DNA of 64,000 nucleotides from NCBI GenBank assembly GCA_964552465.1, contig CAZKGR010000016.1, positions 1 to 64,000 of the forward strand, read 5' to 3'. Below the pieces are notes generated by a model. It was not told the origin of the DNA. It did no database searches and saw only the letters and a program-made list of their open reading frames with translations. This DNA is from BMS3BBIN04 sp964552465. GTDB taxonomy: Bacteria; Electryoneota; Electryoneia; Electryoneales; Electryoneaceae. Below, one piece after another: positions 53,328 to 62,700 of the stretch. Each line of letters begins with the position of its first letter. Position 1 is the first letter of the stretch. The position numbers and the translations under genes were made by a program.

Positions 53328-55544
53328 CTACTTCTCCGTCATCACAAATATTCCATCCCAATCGTCCGGCGGTGGTGAGCTTTGATACTGTTCGCAACGT
53401 TCGATAAATGCTTTACTCGGTGCATCATCTGGGTCGGACATTAATGCCAACTCAAAATAGTCGATAGCGTCCGAGAAACGCCGATTTTGGTAGTTCCGCC
53501 AGCCACGGTCGAACTCATCCAGCGCGCGCTTTTGCCGTTCGCCAATATTCTCCCACGAATCTGCGAGCAGCTCATACACCCGCACCGGATCATCCTTGCC
53601 TATGACGAGAACAAAATCCAATGGTCGGCAGGCGAACGTGTCCTTGACGTCTTCATAAGTTTCCGGGCCAATCATGATCTGAGTGCCATACAGCTTGTTC
53701 GCACCCTCAAGACGACTGGCCACGTTTACAGCATCGCCCATGACCGTGTAATCAAAAACCTCGAGGCATCCCATGTTGCCAACAATCATGTCACCTGTGT
53801 TGATCCCGATCCGGCTTTCCAGCATCGGCAGACCACGACGATTGAAGCTCTTCCGCATCTCAACGAGCTGCGCCTGCATCTTCAACGCTGCCTTGCAGGC
53901 GAGGAAGGCGTGATTCTCGTTCCGGATCGGCGCGCCCCACTCTGCCATGATCAGATCACCCTCGTACTTGTCGATGATGCCATCTCCGTTGAGAATGATC
54001 TTCGACATCGCAGACAGATACTCGTTGAGCAAACCGACCAGTTCTTCCGGTGACAATCGTTCGGACACTGAGGTGAAACCAGCCACGTCGGAAAACAAGC
54101 AGGTCATTCTGCGTCGTTCACCGCCGAGGCGCATCATATCCGGATTATCAATCAGCTCATCAACAACCGTCTTCGGGACATACTGACTAAACATGCCCTT
54201 GATCTGTGCCTTATCCCTCTGTTCGAGCAGGTAGCGGTAAATCGTGGTGAAGCCAAACATCAGCAGCATCGTCGTCACTGGCACGATGTACGCCAACCAC
54301 AACTGATGCTCGGTGAACGCGTAATACGTGCTGCTGCCGTACAGCAACGCAAGCACCAAGGTCAGCGGGATGGCAAGCACAAGCCCAAGGGCGTTATTGA
54401 TAGCAAACACAGCTAGTGCCAAAACTAGCGTGATGATGATTTCTGCGGCCAGTGGACTGTTCTTGATCCAGGAACGATCTACCAACGTTTGGAAGGCGTG
54501 CGCATGAACCTCAACACCAGGCGTTTCTGTGTTCTCAGTTGCGACCTGGCCTGGCGGCGAATAAGCGAAGAACGGTGTTTTCTTCGTGTCACGCAACGCA
54601 GCAGCAGCCGCTCCTATGAACACAACCTTGTCACGGAACGGATTGTCCGCTCGCAGCTCACGAAAGATGTCTGCCGTCTCTGCGGGCATTACCGACATCA
54701 TTAACGCAAACTGTTCATCAGGCATGGTGAACCACTGCATATAATCAGTGTCTTCACTCGCGAGTTCGAAGGTTGGATCATCGAGGATGCTGGAAAACGC
54801 ATAGGTCGGGAAAGTTCGCGCCGCACCCGAATAGTTGATCAGGAATGAATTCTCGGTCATTCGCGGGATTTCGAGATCCGCGAAACGGACTACATCCGGA
54901 CTATCACGAAGCATCCGGACCTGTTCCGGTTGATTCTGGATCATCTGGTATGCTTTCAATCCCAACGGCAACCAGTTAAGCTCGTCAACCTCAAAGAAGA
55001 ATGGATACTGGCGTGTGAACCCATCTCGATCCGGAATCTCATTGACGACACCAACCTGTACCTCATCCGTATATATCCGCTGAGCTGGCAATAAAACCCG
55101 TGTCAGCTTGTCTTCCAGTTGATGCCGATCGAGGTACGAGATCTTTGCCGAATGGACCACACGGTCCGGTGTCAACCATGTTGCTTCTGCAAGTGCAATG
55201 TCCTGAGTGGTATCGAACGAGGATTCGAAGAACTGAACGTCGATCACGATCAAACGCGCGCCAGCAGCAATCAGGTTTTCGATTGCCCGGGCGTAGTAGC
55301 TACGAGGAAACGGCCAACGTGTGTCAAGGGAGGTGAAATCTTCATCATCAATGGTCACAATTACCGCAGGGCTGGCACTGATATCGCTGGGTCCACGCAT
55401 CAAGAACCGCTGGTCGTACGTTTTCAGCTCGAGCTCATGCAACATCGCGGTACGACCGAGCAGCGTTGCGAGCGCAGTTATCAAAAGGCTTGCACCTAAC
55501 CCGACGAACCAATTGACTTGTTTACGTTTGCGACGATTTGCCAC
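53328..55544 (-). CDS. CHASE2-domain adenylate/guanylate cyclase
   Basis: 738 residues. One N-terminal membrane helix (GLGASLLITALATLLG), a large extracytoplasmic CHASE2 sensor (about 40-360), two or three helices (IIITLVLALAVFAINNAL, TMLLMFGFTTIYRYLL), a class III cyclase (LFSDVAGFTSVSERLSPEE, YEGDLIMAEWG, GDAVNVASRLEG) and a C-terminal TPR-like segment. The metal Asp, the substrate-type residues and the Asn/Arg pair are all present, so it should be active and probably makes cAMP. It follows the outer-membrane/FecR genes on the same strand. Confidence 0.9.
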   Translation of the reverse strand: MANRRKRKQVNWFVGLGASLLITALATLLGRTAMLHELELKTYDQRFLMRGPSDISASPAVIVTIDDEDFTSLDTRWPFPRSYYARAIENLIAAGARLIVIDVQFFESSFDTTQDIALAEATWLTPDRVVHSAKISYLDRHQLEDKLTRVLLPAQRIYTDEVQVGVVNEIPDRDGFTRQYPFFFEVDELNWLPLGLKAYQMIQNQPEQVRMLRDSPDVVRFADLEIPRMTENSFLINYSGAARTFPTYAFSSILDDPTFELASEDTDYMQWFTMPDEQFALMMSVMPAETADIFRELRADNPFRDKVVFIGAAAAALRDTKKTPFFAYSPPGQVATENTETPGVEVHAHAFQTLVDRSWIKNSPLAAEIIITLVLALAVFAINNALGLVLAIPLTLVLALLYGSSTYYAFTEHQLWLAYIVPVTTMLLMFGFTTIYRYLLEQRDKAQIKGMFSQYVPKTVVDELIDNPDMMRLGGERRRMTCLFSDVAGFTSVSERLSPEELVGLLNEYLSAMSKIILNGDGIIDKYEGDLIMAEWGAPIRNENHAFLACKAALKMQAQLVEMRKSFNRRGLPMLESRIGINTGDMIVGNMGCLEVFDYTVMGDAVNVASRLEGANKLYGTQIMIGPETYEDVKDTFACRPLDFVLVIGKDDPVRVYELLADSWENIGERQKRALDEFDRGWRNYQNRRFSDAIDYFELALMSDPDDAPSKAFIERCEQYQSSPPPDDWDGIFVMTEK

Positions 55545-55610
55545 CCCTGGCCTCCATGCCGAAGAAATCGAACTGAGTTAGTTCATCACAGCGCTTGCTA
55601 TCAACAATAC

Positions 55611-55641
55611 GAAATCCCCCGGCTTCCAGTCGGGGGATTTC
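55611..55641 (-). terminator. Hairpin between the outer-membrane and cyclase genes
   Basis: GAAATCCCCCG/CGGGGGATTTC (55611-55621, 55631-55641), perfect 11-bp stem and 9-base loop. The T-run is short (ATTTC), so it may partly uncouple the cyclase gene from the upstream transcript. Confidence 0.6.
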
Positions 55642-55676
55642 AAACCTATTCACCATTCTCGAGAACTATCGTGACG

Positions 55677-58325
55677 TTAGAACTTATACACATAGCTGAA
55701 CAGGAATGCGTAATCATTGCGGTCAATCCCGGTGTTGCCGTTGGCTTCCAGATGACCGTCAAAGTAAATGACTTCGCTGGTCTCTTCGTACGAGGTAAAG
55801 CTCGCGCGTCCAATAAGCGTGTGCTGCTTCACGAATCGCCACTCAAAACCTAGCACCCAGTCGAAACTGGTGAAGTCCTGGGTGAGCGACCTCTGGACAT
55901 CCTGTGGTTCGGGTTGTGGGTCTGGTGGTTCTACAACTGGCATTTCATCATTTTCAGTTAAGATGTACTCATTGCTGCCTAGCGTGAATTTTGGATTCGC
56001 ATACAGCACGAGTGCGTTGTTGTACATGTAGTAGCTGACCCGCAACATCAGAATCGAATAACTGGTGGTGTTCAGATCGTTCATTGACTTGTGGCCGGAG
56101 TTGAAGAAGGACAGCCTTGATGTCAACGGCAAATACTCCGAATAGTCAGTCGCGATGTTGAAACCAACAAATTGCAAACGCGAATCGCAGAACTCGTTGT
56201 ATTCATCCTTCCGATCCGAAATCGAATAGTTCAAACTGAGGTTGTTCTGCGTTCGCTGGAACGTGAGCCGATGGGTCAGACCAACGCCGTAAGTTCCCGT
56301 GTTTGCAGACAAACGATTATCGGAAACTGATGTTGAATCAACGATGTCACCATTAACAGTGGATTGGTATACAAGCTCATTCGCTTCACCATCGTTTTCG
56401 TTCAGATGCTGACGGAAATTGAAATTCAGGTTCGGATACATCGGATTAGTAAACACGCTGAAGCCAAATTCAAACATCGAGTTGCCAAGCGTGGTTGCAC
56501 TGCTACCCTGAACGTTGTTGTGAAAGTTGCGATATCCAGCGTTCAGATAAAGACGATTGTCCCATATCCGCAGGCGATCATAGAAGTAGAATCCGGCATC
56601 ATCATTGAGCAAACTCGGGTTGCCCAATGAAATGAAGCTGCGGTTGTAGAACTTGTAACCGGTCCGAATATCATTACCGAAATAGCGAAGACGGAGCTTC
56701 GTTTGCCAGGAAAAAGCGTTTTTCAATATCGAGGAAGCCAGTTCGCCAGCCTTGATATCAGTGTTTCCTTCATCATCCACAAGTCCTTCTTGCGGTAATG
56801 GTTCAAAGTACTGGTTCACCCAGATAATGTTCTGAAGGTTCTCAACGTCCTCGAGTGGACGTTCGCTGATGTTGCTGTTATATAGCGACAACGCGGCTTC
56901 CAACTTGAATTGAACGCGACGGCGATCGAAGTTCATGCTAAGATCGGACCCAATCACCAGGTTATCCTTGGGAGTGATATCCTGCGACACATCCACATCC
57001 AGTGCATTCGCAATCGATTCTTCGAGCTCGCTGGGACGCTCATTGGCGACTGAACCCGTGTCGTCACGAACTTTCATCACCGTAAAACCCCAACGCGCTT
57101 TACTCTGTTTGTCGCCAAAACCCAGCCGAAACGCAGTCAGGTTTCGGCGGTAGGTACCTGGATCGTAATCGTAGTTATTGAAGAAAGTTGTATCGCCAGG
57201 CACTAGGACGGAGGTATCCGCGCCAGCTATTGTGTAGCCGACACCATCAACACCGCGACGCAATTCACCATAGATACCCTTTAGTGAGAATTCGCCGGCT
57301 TGAAACTTCAACTCCGCACCACGAACCCGGCTGCCATAGAGAATCATCTCGTTGTATTTCGGACTCAAATCACCGAGTCCAACCTGGAACATTGGCCAGC
57401 CCGCAGTCACGCGATAACGGTGATTTGGCTGTAAATGACCCTGTTCCTCACTTGTCGTACGGATGTACGCATGCGCACGGAAATCGTCCTTCTGCATGCG
57501 CACATTTATCAGTTCTCGCAGCACATTCTGCTGGATACCACTGTACTGTTGAGTGCGCCCATCCAAACCAACAGAACCCGCAAACTGATAAGCTGAAGAT
57601 CCATCAAAGAGCGGGGACTCAAACTCAAAAGTCCATGAGCGAAGCAATTTCTCCTGATTCCCGTCTCTGACGAGCAGATCCACACGATGCCTGCCATTTT
57701 CAACATCCTCGACATTTGCAACGAGCACATTGCCAGTCATTGTGGCTTTGCCGGTGATGTTTTTCCCATTCAGCCGCAGGATGATAGCGTTTGGATCAAC
57801 CGTATAAACAGTTGGGTTGAACGCTACGACAATCGCCAATTCAGTGTCGTAAGCCACTTGATCCGGTTCAGGACTGATGATGACCACTCCAGACTCAAGC
57901 GCCGCTTCTTCATCGCCCAAACGAACCATAACAACGACCGGATTCGATTCTGCCCCGACAGCGGGATAGGTAATCACTGAACCATCATCCATGTCGGCCT
58001 CGATATAATACTCGAGCCCCTGACTGGTGACAGATTCGCCCGGAATCATCCCCACAAGATTGTCAAGATCGGCATCCAGCAATTCGAAATCCCAACTGCC
58101 GAAACCAGGAGTGCGAAAACGGACACGCGCCTCGACAACGTTTCCAAGGTTCTGCACACCTTCGATCTGAGCTGTAATCTGGAGGTCCTGATCCGGGTTT
58201 GTAGTGTTGACTGGATCGTGGACAATAATGGTCGGACCCTGTGCAAAGGCTGGAATCACACAAAAAATCAGCAGCAGGGTGAGAGTTGAAACGGATATCC
58301 GTTTCACATCGCTTGCAAGTCGCAT
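55677..58325 (-). CDS. Outer-membrane beta-barrel protein with N-terminal Ig-like region
   Basis: 882 residues from ATG 58325; the open frame extends to 58394. Signal peptide (ISVSTLTLLLIFCVIPAFAQ). Residues about 30-270 look like Ig/bacterial Ig domains (ITAQIEGVQNLGNVVEARV, RLNGKNITGKATMTG). From about 280 on, alternating aromatic strands such as AYQFAGSVGLDGR, YNEMILYGSRVRGAEL and YAFLFSYVYKF suggest a beta-barrel, and the last residue is Phe, as in outer-membrane proteins. Function unknown. Flanked by FecR-domain and CHASE2-cyclase genes on the same strand. Confidence 0.7.
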   Translation of the reverse strand: MRLASDVKRISVSTLTLLLIFCVIPAFAQGPTIIVHDPVNTTNPDQDLQITAQIEGVQNLGNVVEARVRFRTPGFGSWDFELLDADLDNLVGMIPGESVTSQGLEYYIEADMDDGSVITYPAVGAESNPVVVMVRLGDEEAALESGVVIISPEPDQVAYDTELAIVVAFNPTVYTVDPNAIILRLNGKNITGKATMTGNVLVANVEDVENGRHRVDLLVRDGNQEKLLRSWTFEFESPLFDGSSAYQFAGSVGLDGRTQQYSGIQQNVLRELINVRMQKDDFRAHAYIRTTSEEQGHLQPNHRYRVTAGWPMFQVGLGDLSPKYNEMILYGSRVRGAELKFQAGEFSLKGIYGELRRGVDGVGYTIAGADTSVLVPGDTTFFNNYDYDPGTYRRNLTAFRLGFGDKQSKARWGFTVMKVRDDTGSVANERPSELEESIANALDVDVSQDITPKDNLVIGSDLSMNFDRRRVQFKLEAALSLYNSNISERPLEDVENLQNIIWVNQYFEPLPQEGLVDDEGNTDIKAGELASSILKNAFSWQTKLRLRYFGNDIRTGYKFYNRSFISLGNPSLLNDDAGFYFYDRLRIWDNRLYLNAGYRNFHNNVQGSSATTLGNSMFEFGFSVFTNPMYPNLNFNFRQHLNENDGEANELVYQSTVNGDIVDSTSVSDNRLSANTGTYGVGLTHRLTFQRTQNNLSLNYSISDRKDEYNEFCDSRLQFVGFNIATDYSEYLPLTSRLSFFNSGHKSMNDLNTTSYSILMLRVSYYMYNNALVLYANPKFTLGSNEYILTENDEMPVVEPPDPQPEPQDVQRSLTQDFTSFDWVLGFEWRFVKQHTLIGRASFTSYEETSEVIYFDGHLEANGNTGIDRNDYAFLFSYVYKF

Positions 58326-58477
58326 ATGCGTTTCACCTTCTGTGGAGACGCGTCCCAGGAACCGCTCACGCGGCCTCTCCCAAAACGTCACCATGGAACG
58401 TGACGAGTTCCACTCCGCCCGCTACCCCCAGCAGACGGAGTGGATCACATCGATTGCTTCGCTTGTATGGTCAAAGT

Positions 58478-59191
58478 TTACTCGTTGTTCACCTTGACCT
58501 GAATCTTCATCGTCTTCTCGGTACCTTCTTCATCAATGAACTTCACTTCGATTTCTTCAAGATCCATCTCATCAAGGAAGTCTGGAACGGTATCAGTATC
58601 GATATTGCTTAGTGCTAACGAACCGCCCGCATCCACTTCACCTTCCTTACCCGCAGGGATATCCAGACGCTCTCCGGTCAGCAAACTCAACAAGTCCACA
58701 ACCCCTTCGAGCGTGATGTTGCGGGTAGTCCCATCTTTGAAGATGACCCAGAATTCCGTTCCCTTAACAGATGCAACAGCTGTCGGTGTCGCGATTTGCA
58801 ACGAGCCTTTCATCTGAGTGACTTCGGTAAACAACTCACCAGCTTCAAGGCCTACCTTCTTCGCCAGCGAATAATCGTTGTTACGTTCGGCGCCAAGTGT
58901 TACTTCCGAATCAGGACGGATTTTCAGCTGTGATCCGTCATCGGTGAATACAACTGCGCAGAATCCATCTTCGCCGGTAAACACCTTGTCGCCAGCATTG
59001 AATACCGTCAGCTTTGGAAGATCAGCGAGTTTGTTGTCACGTTCAAACTGGACATCTCCAGAAACTACCAGCGCAACCGCGACCCCCTTTGCTACTTCCT
59101 GAGCTGACGCGGGTTGCGCCACAAACAGCATCGCAATCATGGCGAGGGCAATAACCCACACGCCCGCTTGTGCACGATTCATCGTCTTCAT
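58478..59191 (-). CDS. FecR-domain secreted protein
   Basis: 237 residues from ATG 59191 (GGAGGA at the right distance; GTG 59200 also possible). Signal peptide (VIALAMIAMLFVAQPASAQ), then a FecR domain (VSGDVQFERDNKLADLPKL, VVFTDDGSQLKIRPDSEV, ATPTAVASVKGTEFWV). An acidic tail follows. In TonB systems FecR relays signals; stand-alone exported FecR proteins often sit beside CHASE2-cyclase genes, as here. It probably works in the periplasm with the neighbouring outer-membrane protein. Confidence 0.85.
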   Translation of the reverse strand: MKTMNRAQAGVWVIALAMIAMLFVAQPASAQEVAKGVAVALVVSGDVQFERDNKLADLPKLTVFNAGDKVFTGEDGFCAVVFTDDGSQLKIRPDSEVTLGAERNNDYSLAKKVGLEAGELFTEVTQMKGSLQIATPTAVASVKGTEFWVIFKDGTTRNITLEGVVDLLSLLTGERLDIPAGKEGEVDAGGSLALSNIDTDTVPDFLDEMDLEEIEVKFIDEEGTEKTMKIQVKVNNE

Positions 59192-59196
59192 GGTGA

Positions 59197-60435
59197 TCAC
59201 TCCTCCCCTTCGTAAATCACGGAGATTACTTCAAGTCCAGGAGTGCTCAACTTGCGTGCCAGATTCGGATAAGTCTGACCGTTCTGACCATCGTAACGAA
59301 TGTCTTCGACGTAGAATCCTTCAAACGCACGAATCAACACGTCTATCTGACCCTGGGTCATTCCGCTCTGAAGCAGCAACGCAAAAATAGGATCTGGAAT
59401 CGGTTCATCTGAATCTGGTTCGGTCGGTGGATTGTTAACAAATCCATCTTCCGCCAGACCGCCGCCCTCCAGCTCATCAAAGTCAGCGAGATCACCGCCA
59501 TCTATCATGCCCGATTCACTGAAAACAAAACTTGCTGGCGAACTGCAGTATTCATACAACCCACCACCTGCAGATGTCAGATCTACTGCAATCATCCAGA
59601 CATAGGTCATGCCGTCTGTTAACGCCTGTTCAGTTCCAGATATGCCCGTATAAACATGATAATCCGAGAACTGAGGCACACCTTCATATCGCGTGTTCGC
59701 AACATTTCGATTGTCGATCACCGTCTGCGGGTCATCGAAATTGTCCGGATCAGCTTCCACGAGGATCAATTCTATATCTGAGGGCATCACCTCAGCACCA
59801 ACTCCCGTCCACGAAAAGAAGATCGGATATCCATTCACATCGTCTCCCTCCATCGGGGTGATGGGAGAGGGACGGATGGGGCTGGTAATCTGGATCGGAG
59901 CTATCGCGGATGCAAATTTCTCAACCCCGGTGACAGGATCAACGAGATAAACTTGCAGCTGTATGATATAGATACCGCCAGCGAGATTACCACCATCAAG
60001 AAAACTGATCAAAGTTTCCGTATCAAAATCTGCATCAAGAGGTTCGTGAAAATACTCAAGCTGATCAAACTGGCTATTGGCGTAATAGCCATCACCCGAA
60101 GGCGAATTATCGATCCAGTATCTCAACGTAAAATTGCTGTTGACTTCGTTTGATGTCTCGTAGACGATCTGCCCTGCTGAACTGAACTCGATGTGCAGCC
60201 GGAGCCGCATATCAAGCTCCTGATCGTCATCGGTGTTAATCTGAACATAGAAGAAATCGGCGACATCACTTGACGTGAAATTCTCGTCCTCCAAATCCTC
60301 CACGTCAATCAGCTCACCCAGCACAAATAGCTGTGCGTTTCCTTCGATAAAGCCCGCTGATGCATTAACCGCATGCGCGGACGGTGCAGTCATCAATAAC
60401 AAAACCAGCACCATGAACACCGCTGCAACTCTCAT
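59197..60435 (-). CDS. Secreted protein, unknown, first gene of the FecR/CHASE2 block
   Basis: 412 residues from ATG 60435 (CGGAGGACC upstream; the open frame extends to 60504). Signal peptide (RVAAVFMVLVLLLMTAPSAH). The rest is acidic and strand-rich, with Ig-like features (FTLRYWIDNSPSGDGYYANS, PITPMEGDDVNGYPIFFSWT) and a Gly/Glu/Asp-rich linker before a conserved-looking C-terminus. No known family. Its stop overlaps the possible GTG start of the FecR gene. Confidence 0.7.
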   Translation of the reverse strand: MRVAAVFMVLVLLLMTAPSAHAVNASAGFIEGNAQLFVLGELIDVEDLEDENFTSSDVADFFYVQINTDDDQELDMRLRLHIEFSSAGQIVYETSNEVNSNFTLRYWIDNSPSGDGYYANSQFDQLEYFHEPLDADFDTETLISFLDGGNLAGGIYIIQLQVYLVDPVTGVEKFASAIAPIQITSPIRPSPITPMEGDDVNGYPIFFSWTGVGAEVMPSDIELILVEADPDNFDDPQTVIDNRNVANTRYEGVPQFSDYHVYTGISGTEQALTDGMTYVWMIAVDLTSAGGGLYEYCSSPASFVFSESGMIDGGDLADFDELEGGGLAEDGFVNNPPTEPDSDEPIPDPIFALLLQSGMTQGQIDVLIRAFEGFYVEDIRYDGQNGQTYPNLARKLSTPGLEVISVIYEGEE

Positions 60436-60982
60436 GTGGTCCTCCGTACGCTCGCAGGACAGAAACATCATTACACTTAAATGTCTACCTGTCCACACAT
60501 TCAACTCTTCGTCGGGCTCGCTCGCCCACCATACGTTTACATTAATAATGAGCAGAAGAAGACGAAGTTGATGTGCGCGGCGTCATATCCAAGCCTCGTC
60601 AAGTCAAGCACTTGACCCTGATCACAAAAAAATGTGTGCTTGCTGACCCAGGCTTGATCCGCCCGTTTACCAAAGGTAGGCCGAAACCGTGTTCAGTGCA
60701 GCAATACAAGCAATACAACAGGTTATGGGGAGAGAATCTGAGTACAGACGTTTTTGGCTTCTCCAGTGCGCACGGTCACAATGCCTAAACGATTAAAACA
60801 CAACTGATTACTATATATTCTTTGAAGATTGACTTGAATTCACGAGAGCCCAATCAGACTAGCCTGGATTACTCCGCTCATGACTACCTCTGAGCTCTAA
60901 CCCTCTGCCCGCATTCGCACGCTACGACTACATAACACTTATCTTTCCTACTGACAGCAACCGCAAAACATGGCTTATTCTG
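60436..60982. other. Intergenic stretch between divergent gene sets
   Basis: No supported gene; the open frame at 60573-60788 has no ribosome binding site or usual composition. A small palindrome GTCAAGT/ACTTGAC lies at 60598-60616. The region should hold promoters for both the minus-strand FecR/CHASE2 block and the plus-strand polysaccharide genes, but I cannot point to them with confidence. Confidence 0.4.
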
Positions 60983-62011
60983 ATGCAACCAGTCGTTTCC
61001 ATTTTGATGCCCATATACAACGAAGCAGACACGATTGATCGTGTCGTCCGTTCGATACTCGATCAAGATGAGACTGGATTCGAGCTGGAAGTCATGCTCA
61101 TTGATGGAATGTCGGATGATGGCACACGTGAAATCATCGCAAATCAATTCGGTGACGATTCACGTGTTCGGCTGGTAGATAACCCCCATCGCTTTACGCC
61201 GTACGCGATGAACATTGGACTGTTTGAATCGCGTGGCGAGTTCGTGTGCATCTTCGGCGCCCACGGTTTTTACGATCAGGATTACATAAAAGTTTGTCTT
61301 GAAGAATTGGAGGCGACAGGAGCTGCAGGTGTCAGCGGACGCTTGGAAACTGTTGCTGCAAGTGATTCGCTGCAAGCGCAACTAGTTGCATGGACAATCA
61401 GCCATCCGTTCGGGGCATCCGGGCAATCGGTACGTACACAGCCTGAAGGATTTGTGGACACCATCCCCTACCCTGTGTTCCGTAAGGATGTCTTGCTCGA
61501 GGTTGGCGGTTACAACGAATCACTAGTTCGCAATCAAGACAACGATATGAACGAACGGCTGATTCAGGCTGGTTACAAGCTGTACCTGACTCACCGGACT
61601 ACAGCCCGCTATTTCAGCAAACCAACTATTCTCGGCCTGCTTAAATACGCGCACAAAACAGGCTGGTGGAACGCGATAAGCCTCAAAATCAATTGGCATT
61701 CGATGAAACTGAGGCACCATGCGCCAACAGTGTTTGCGCTTTGTGTTCTGGCATGGCTGCCGGTGCTCAAGATCGGACGGCTGCTGCGCTGGAAACTCGC
61801 CATCCGCAAAGGTCAGATCCTGGGCTTGGCCTTGCCCTTACATCTGATCGCCGGAGCTGTCGCAGCCTACGACCAGTTCACGAAAACCGGTCAACGCGCG
61901 GCGTTCCTGCTGCCACCAATCTGGCTGGCGTTTCACTTCATGTACGGATTCGGCACCCTGCACGGACTTCTACGAGGCACAATTCCTGGCGACGCGGGAG
62001 AGAATCAGTGA
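60983..62011 (+). CDS. Family 2 glycosyltransferase, ExoA-like
   Basis: 342 residues. GT-A fold opening VSILMPIYNEADTIDRVV, the LIDGMSDDGT acidic motif, and NQDNDMNERLIQAGY in place of the acceptor motif, then C-terminal membrane helices (VFALCVLAWLPVLKI, ALPLHLIAGAVAAY). Adds a sugar to a lipid-linked intermediate on the cytoplasmic face. First gene of a polysaccharide group that continues beyond the window. Confidence 0.88.
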   Translation: MQPVVSILMPIYNEADTIDRVVRSILDQDETGFELEVMLIDGMSDDGTREIIANQFGDDSRVRLVDNPHRFTPYAMNIGLFESRGEFVCIFGAHGFYDQDYIKVCLEELEATGAAGVSGRLETVAASDSLQAQLVAWTISHPFGASGQSVRTQPEGFVDTIPYPVFRKDVLLEVGGYNESLVRNQDNDMNERLIQAGYKLYLTHRTTARYFSKPTILGLLKYAHKTGWWNAISLKINWHSMKLRHHAPTVFALCVLAWLPVLKIGRLLRWKLAIRKGQILGLALPLHLIAGAVAAYDQFTKTGQRAAFLLPPIWLAFHFMYGFGTLHGLLRGTIPGDAGENQ

Positions 62012-62700
62012 ACACGAAACGGGCTTTCGACATTGTCATGTCCCTGCTCGGATTGGTTTTTACTCTACCAATCATGGCTGCAGTTGTTTTCGCCATGACA
62101 AAGCATGATCCCGGACCGCTGTTCTATCTTCAAAGGCGGATCGGAAGACACAAACGATCATTCCAAATGATCAAGTTTCGCACAATGGTCGTCGGAGCTG
62201 ACAAACTCGGCCCGCAGGTCACCGCGAAGCACGATCCACGGATTACACCGGTGGGAGCGTTTCTACGACGCAGCAAGCTGGATGAACTGCCTGAGCTGTG
62301 GAACGTACTTATGGGTGATATGAGCCTCGTCGGGCCGCGCCCGGAAGTGCCTCGCTATGTTGAGCAATATCAGCCGGAATGGGATGATGTTTTCGATGTA
62401 CGTCCAGGCATCACAGACCTCGCGACCTTGCAGTTTCGCGACGAGGAGAGTGTTCTCGAAGGTGTGGAGGACCGGGAACAGGCCTACATGAATATCATCG
62501 TCCCGATCAAAATTCGTCTGGCACAGTGGTATGTGGAGAACCGGTCGTTTACACTTGACCTGCGCATCCTGATTGATACCGTGCTCGCGATTACGGTTGG
62601 CAAGCTGTTTCCGATGACCTATGGACCCGGTTGGGCAGACATTGCGAGCGAAGAAGTACGAGTTGCGAAAGACGAAAGACAAGAGACGAGTTCCATATGA
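62008..62700 (+). CDS. Undecaprenyl-phosphate sugar-1-phosphate transferase
   Basis: 230 residues from GTG 62008, overlapping the previous stop. Short form without the four extra N-terminal helices. Signatures: KRAFDIVMSLLGLVFTLP, KFRTMVVGADK, LRRSKLDELPELWNVLMGDM and SLVGPRPEVPRYVEQY. It starts repeat-unit synthesis by moving a hexose- or N-acetylhexosamine-1-phosphate to the lipid carrier. The last 15 codons are formed by a degenerate heptamer array (62644-62692). Confidence 0.9.
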   Translation: MNTKRAFDIVMSLLGLVFTLPIMAAVVFAMTKHDPGPLFYLQRRIGRHKRSFQMIKFRTMVVGADKLGPQVTAKHDPRITPVGAFLRRSKLDELPELWNVLMGDMSLVGPRPEVPRYVEQYQPEWDDVFDVRPGITDLATLQFRDEESVLEGVEDREQAYMNIIVPIKIRLAQWYVENRSFTLDLRILIDTVLAITVGKLFPMTYGPGWADIASEEVRVAKDERQETSSI

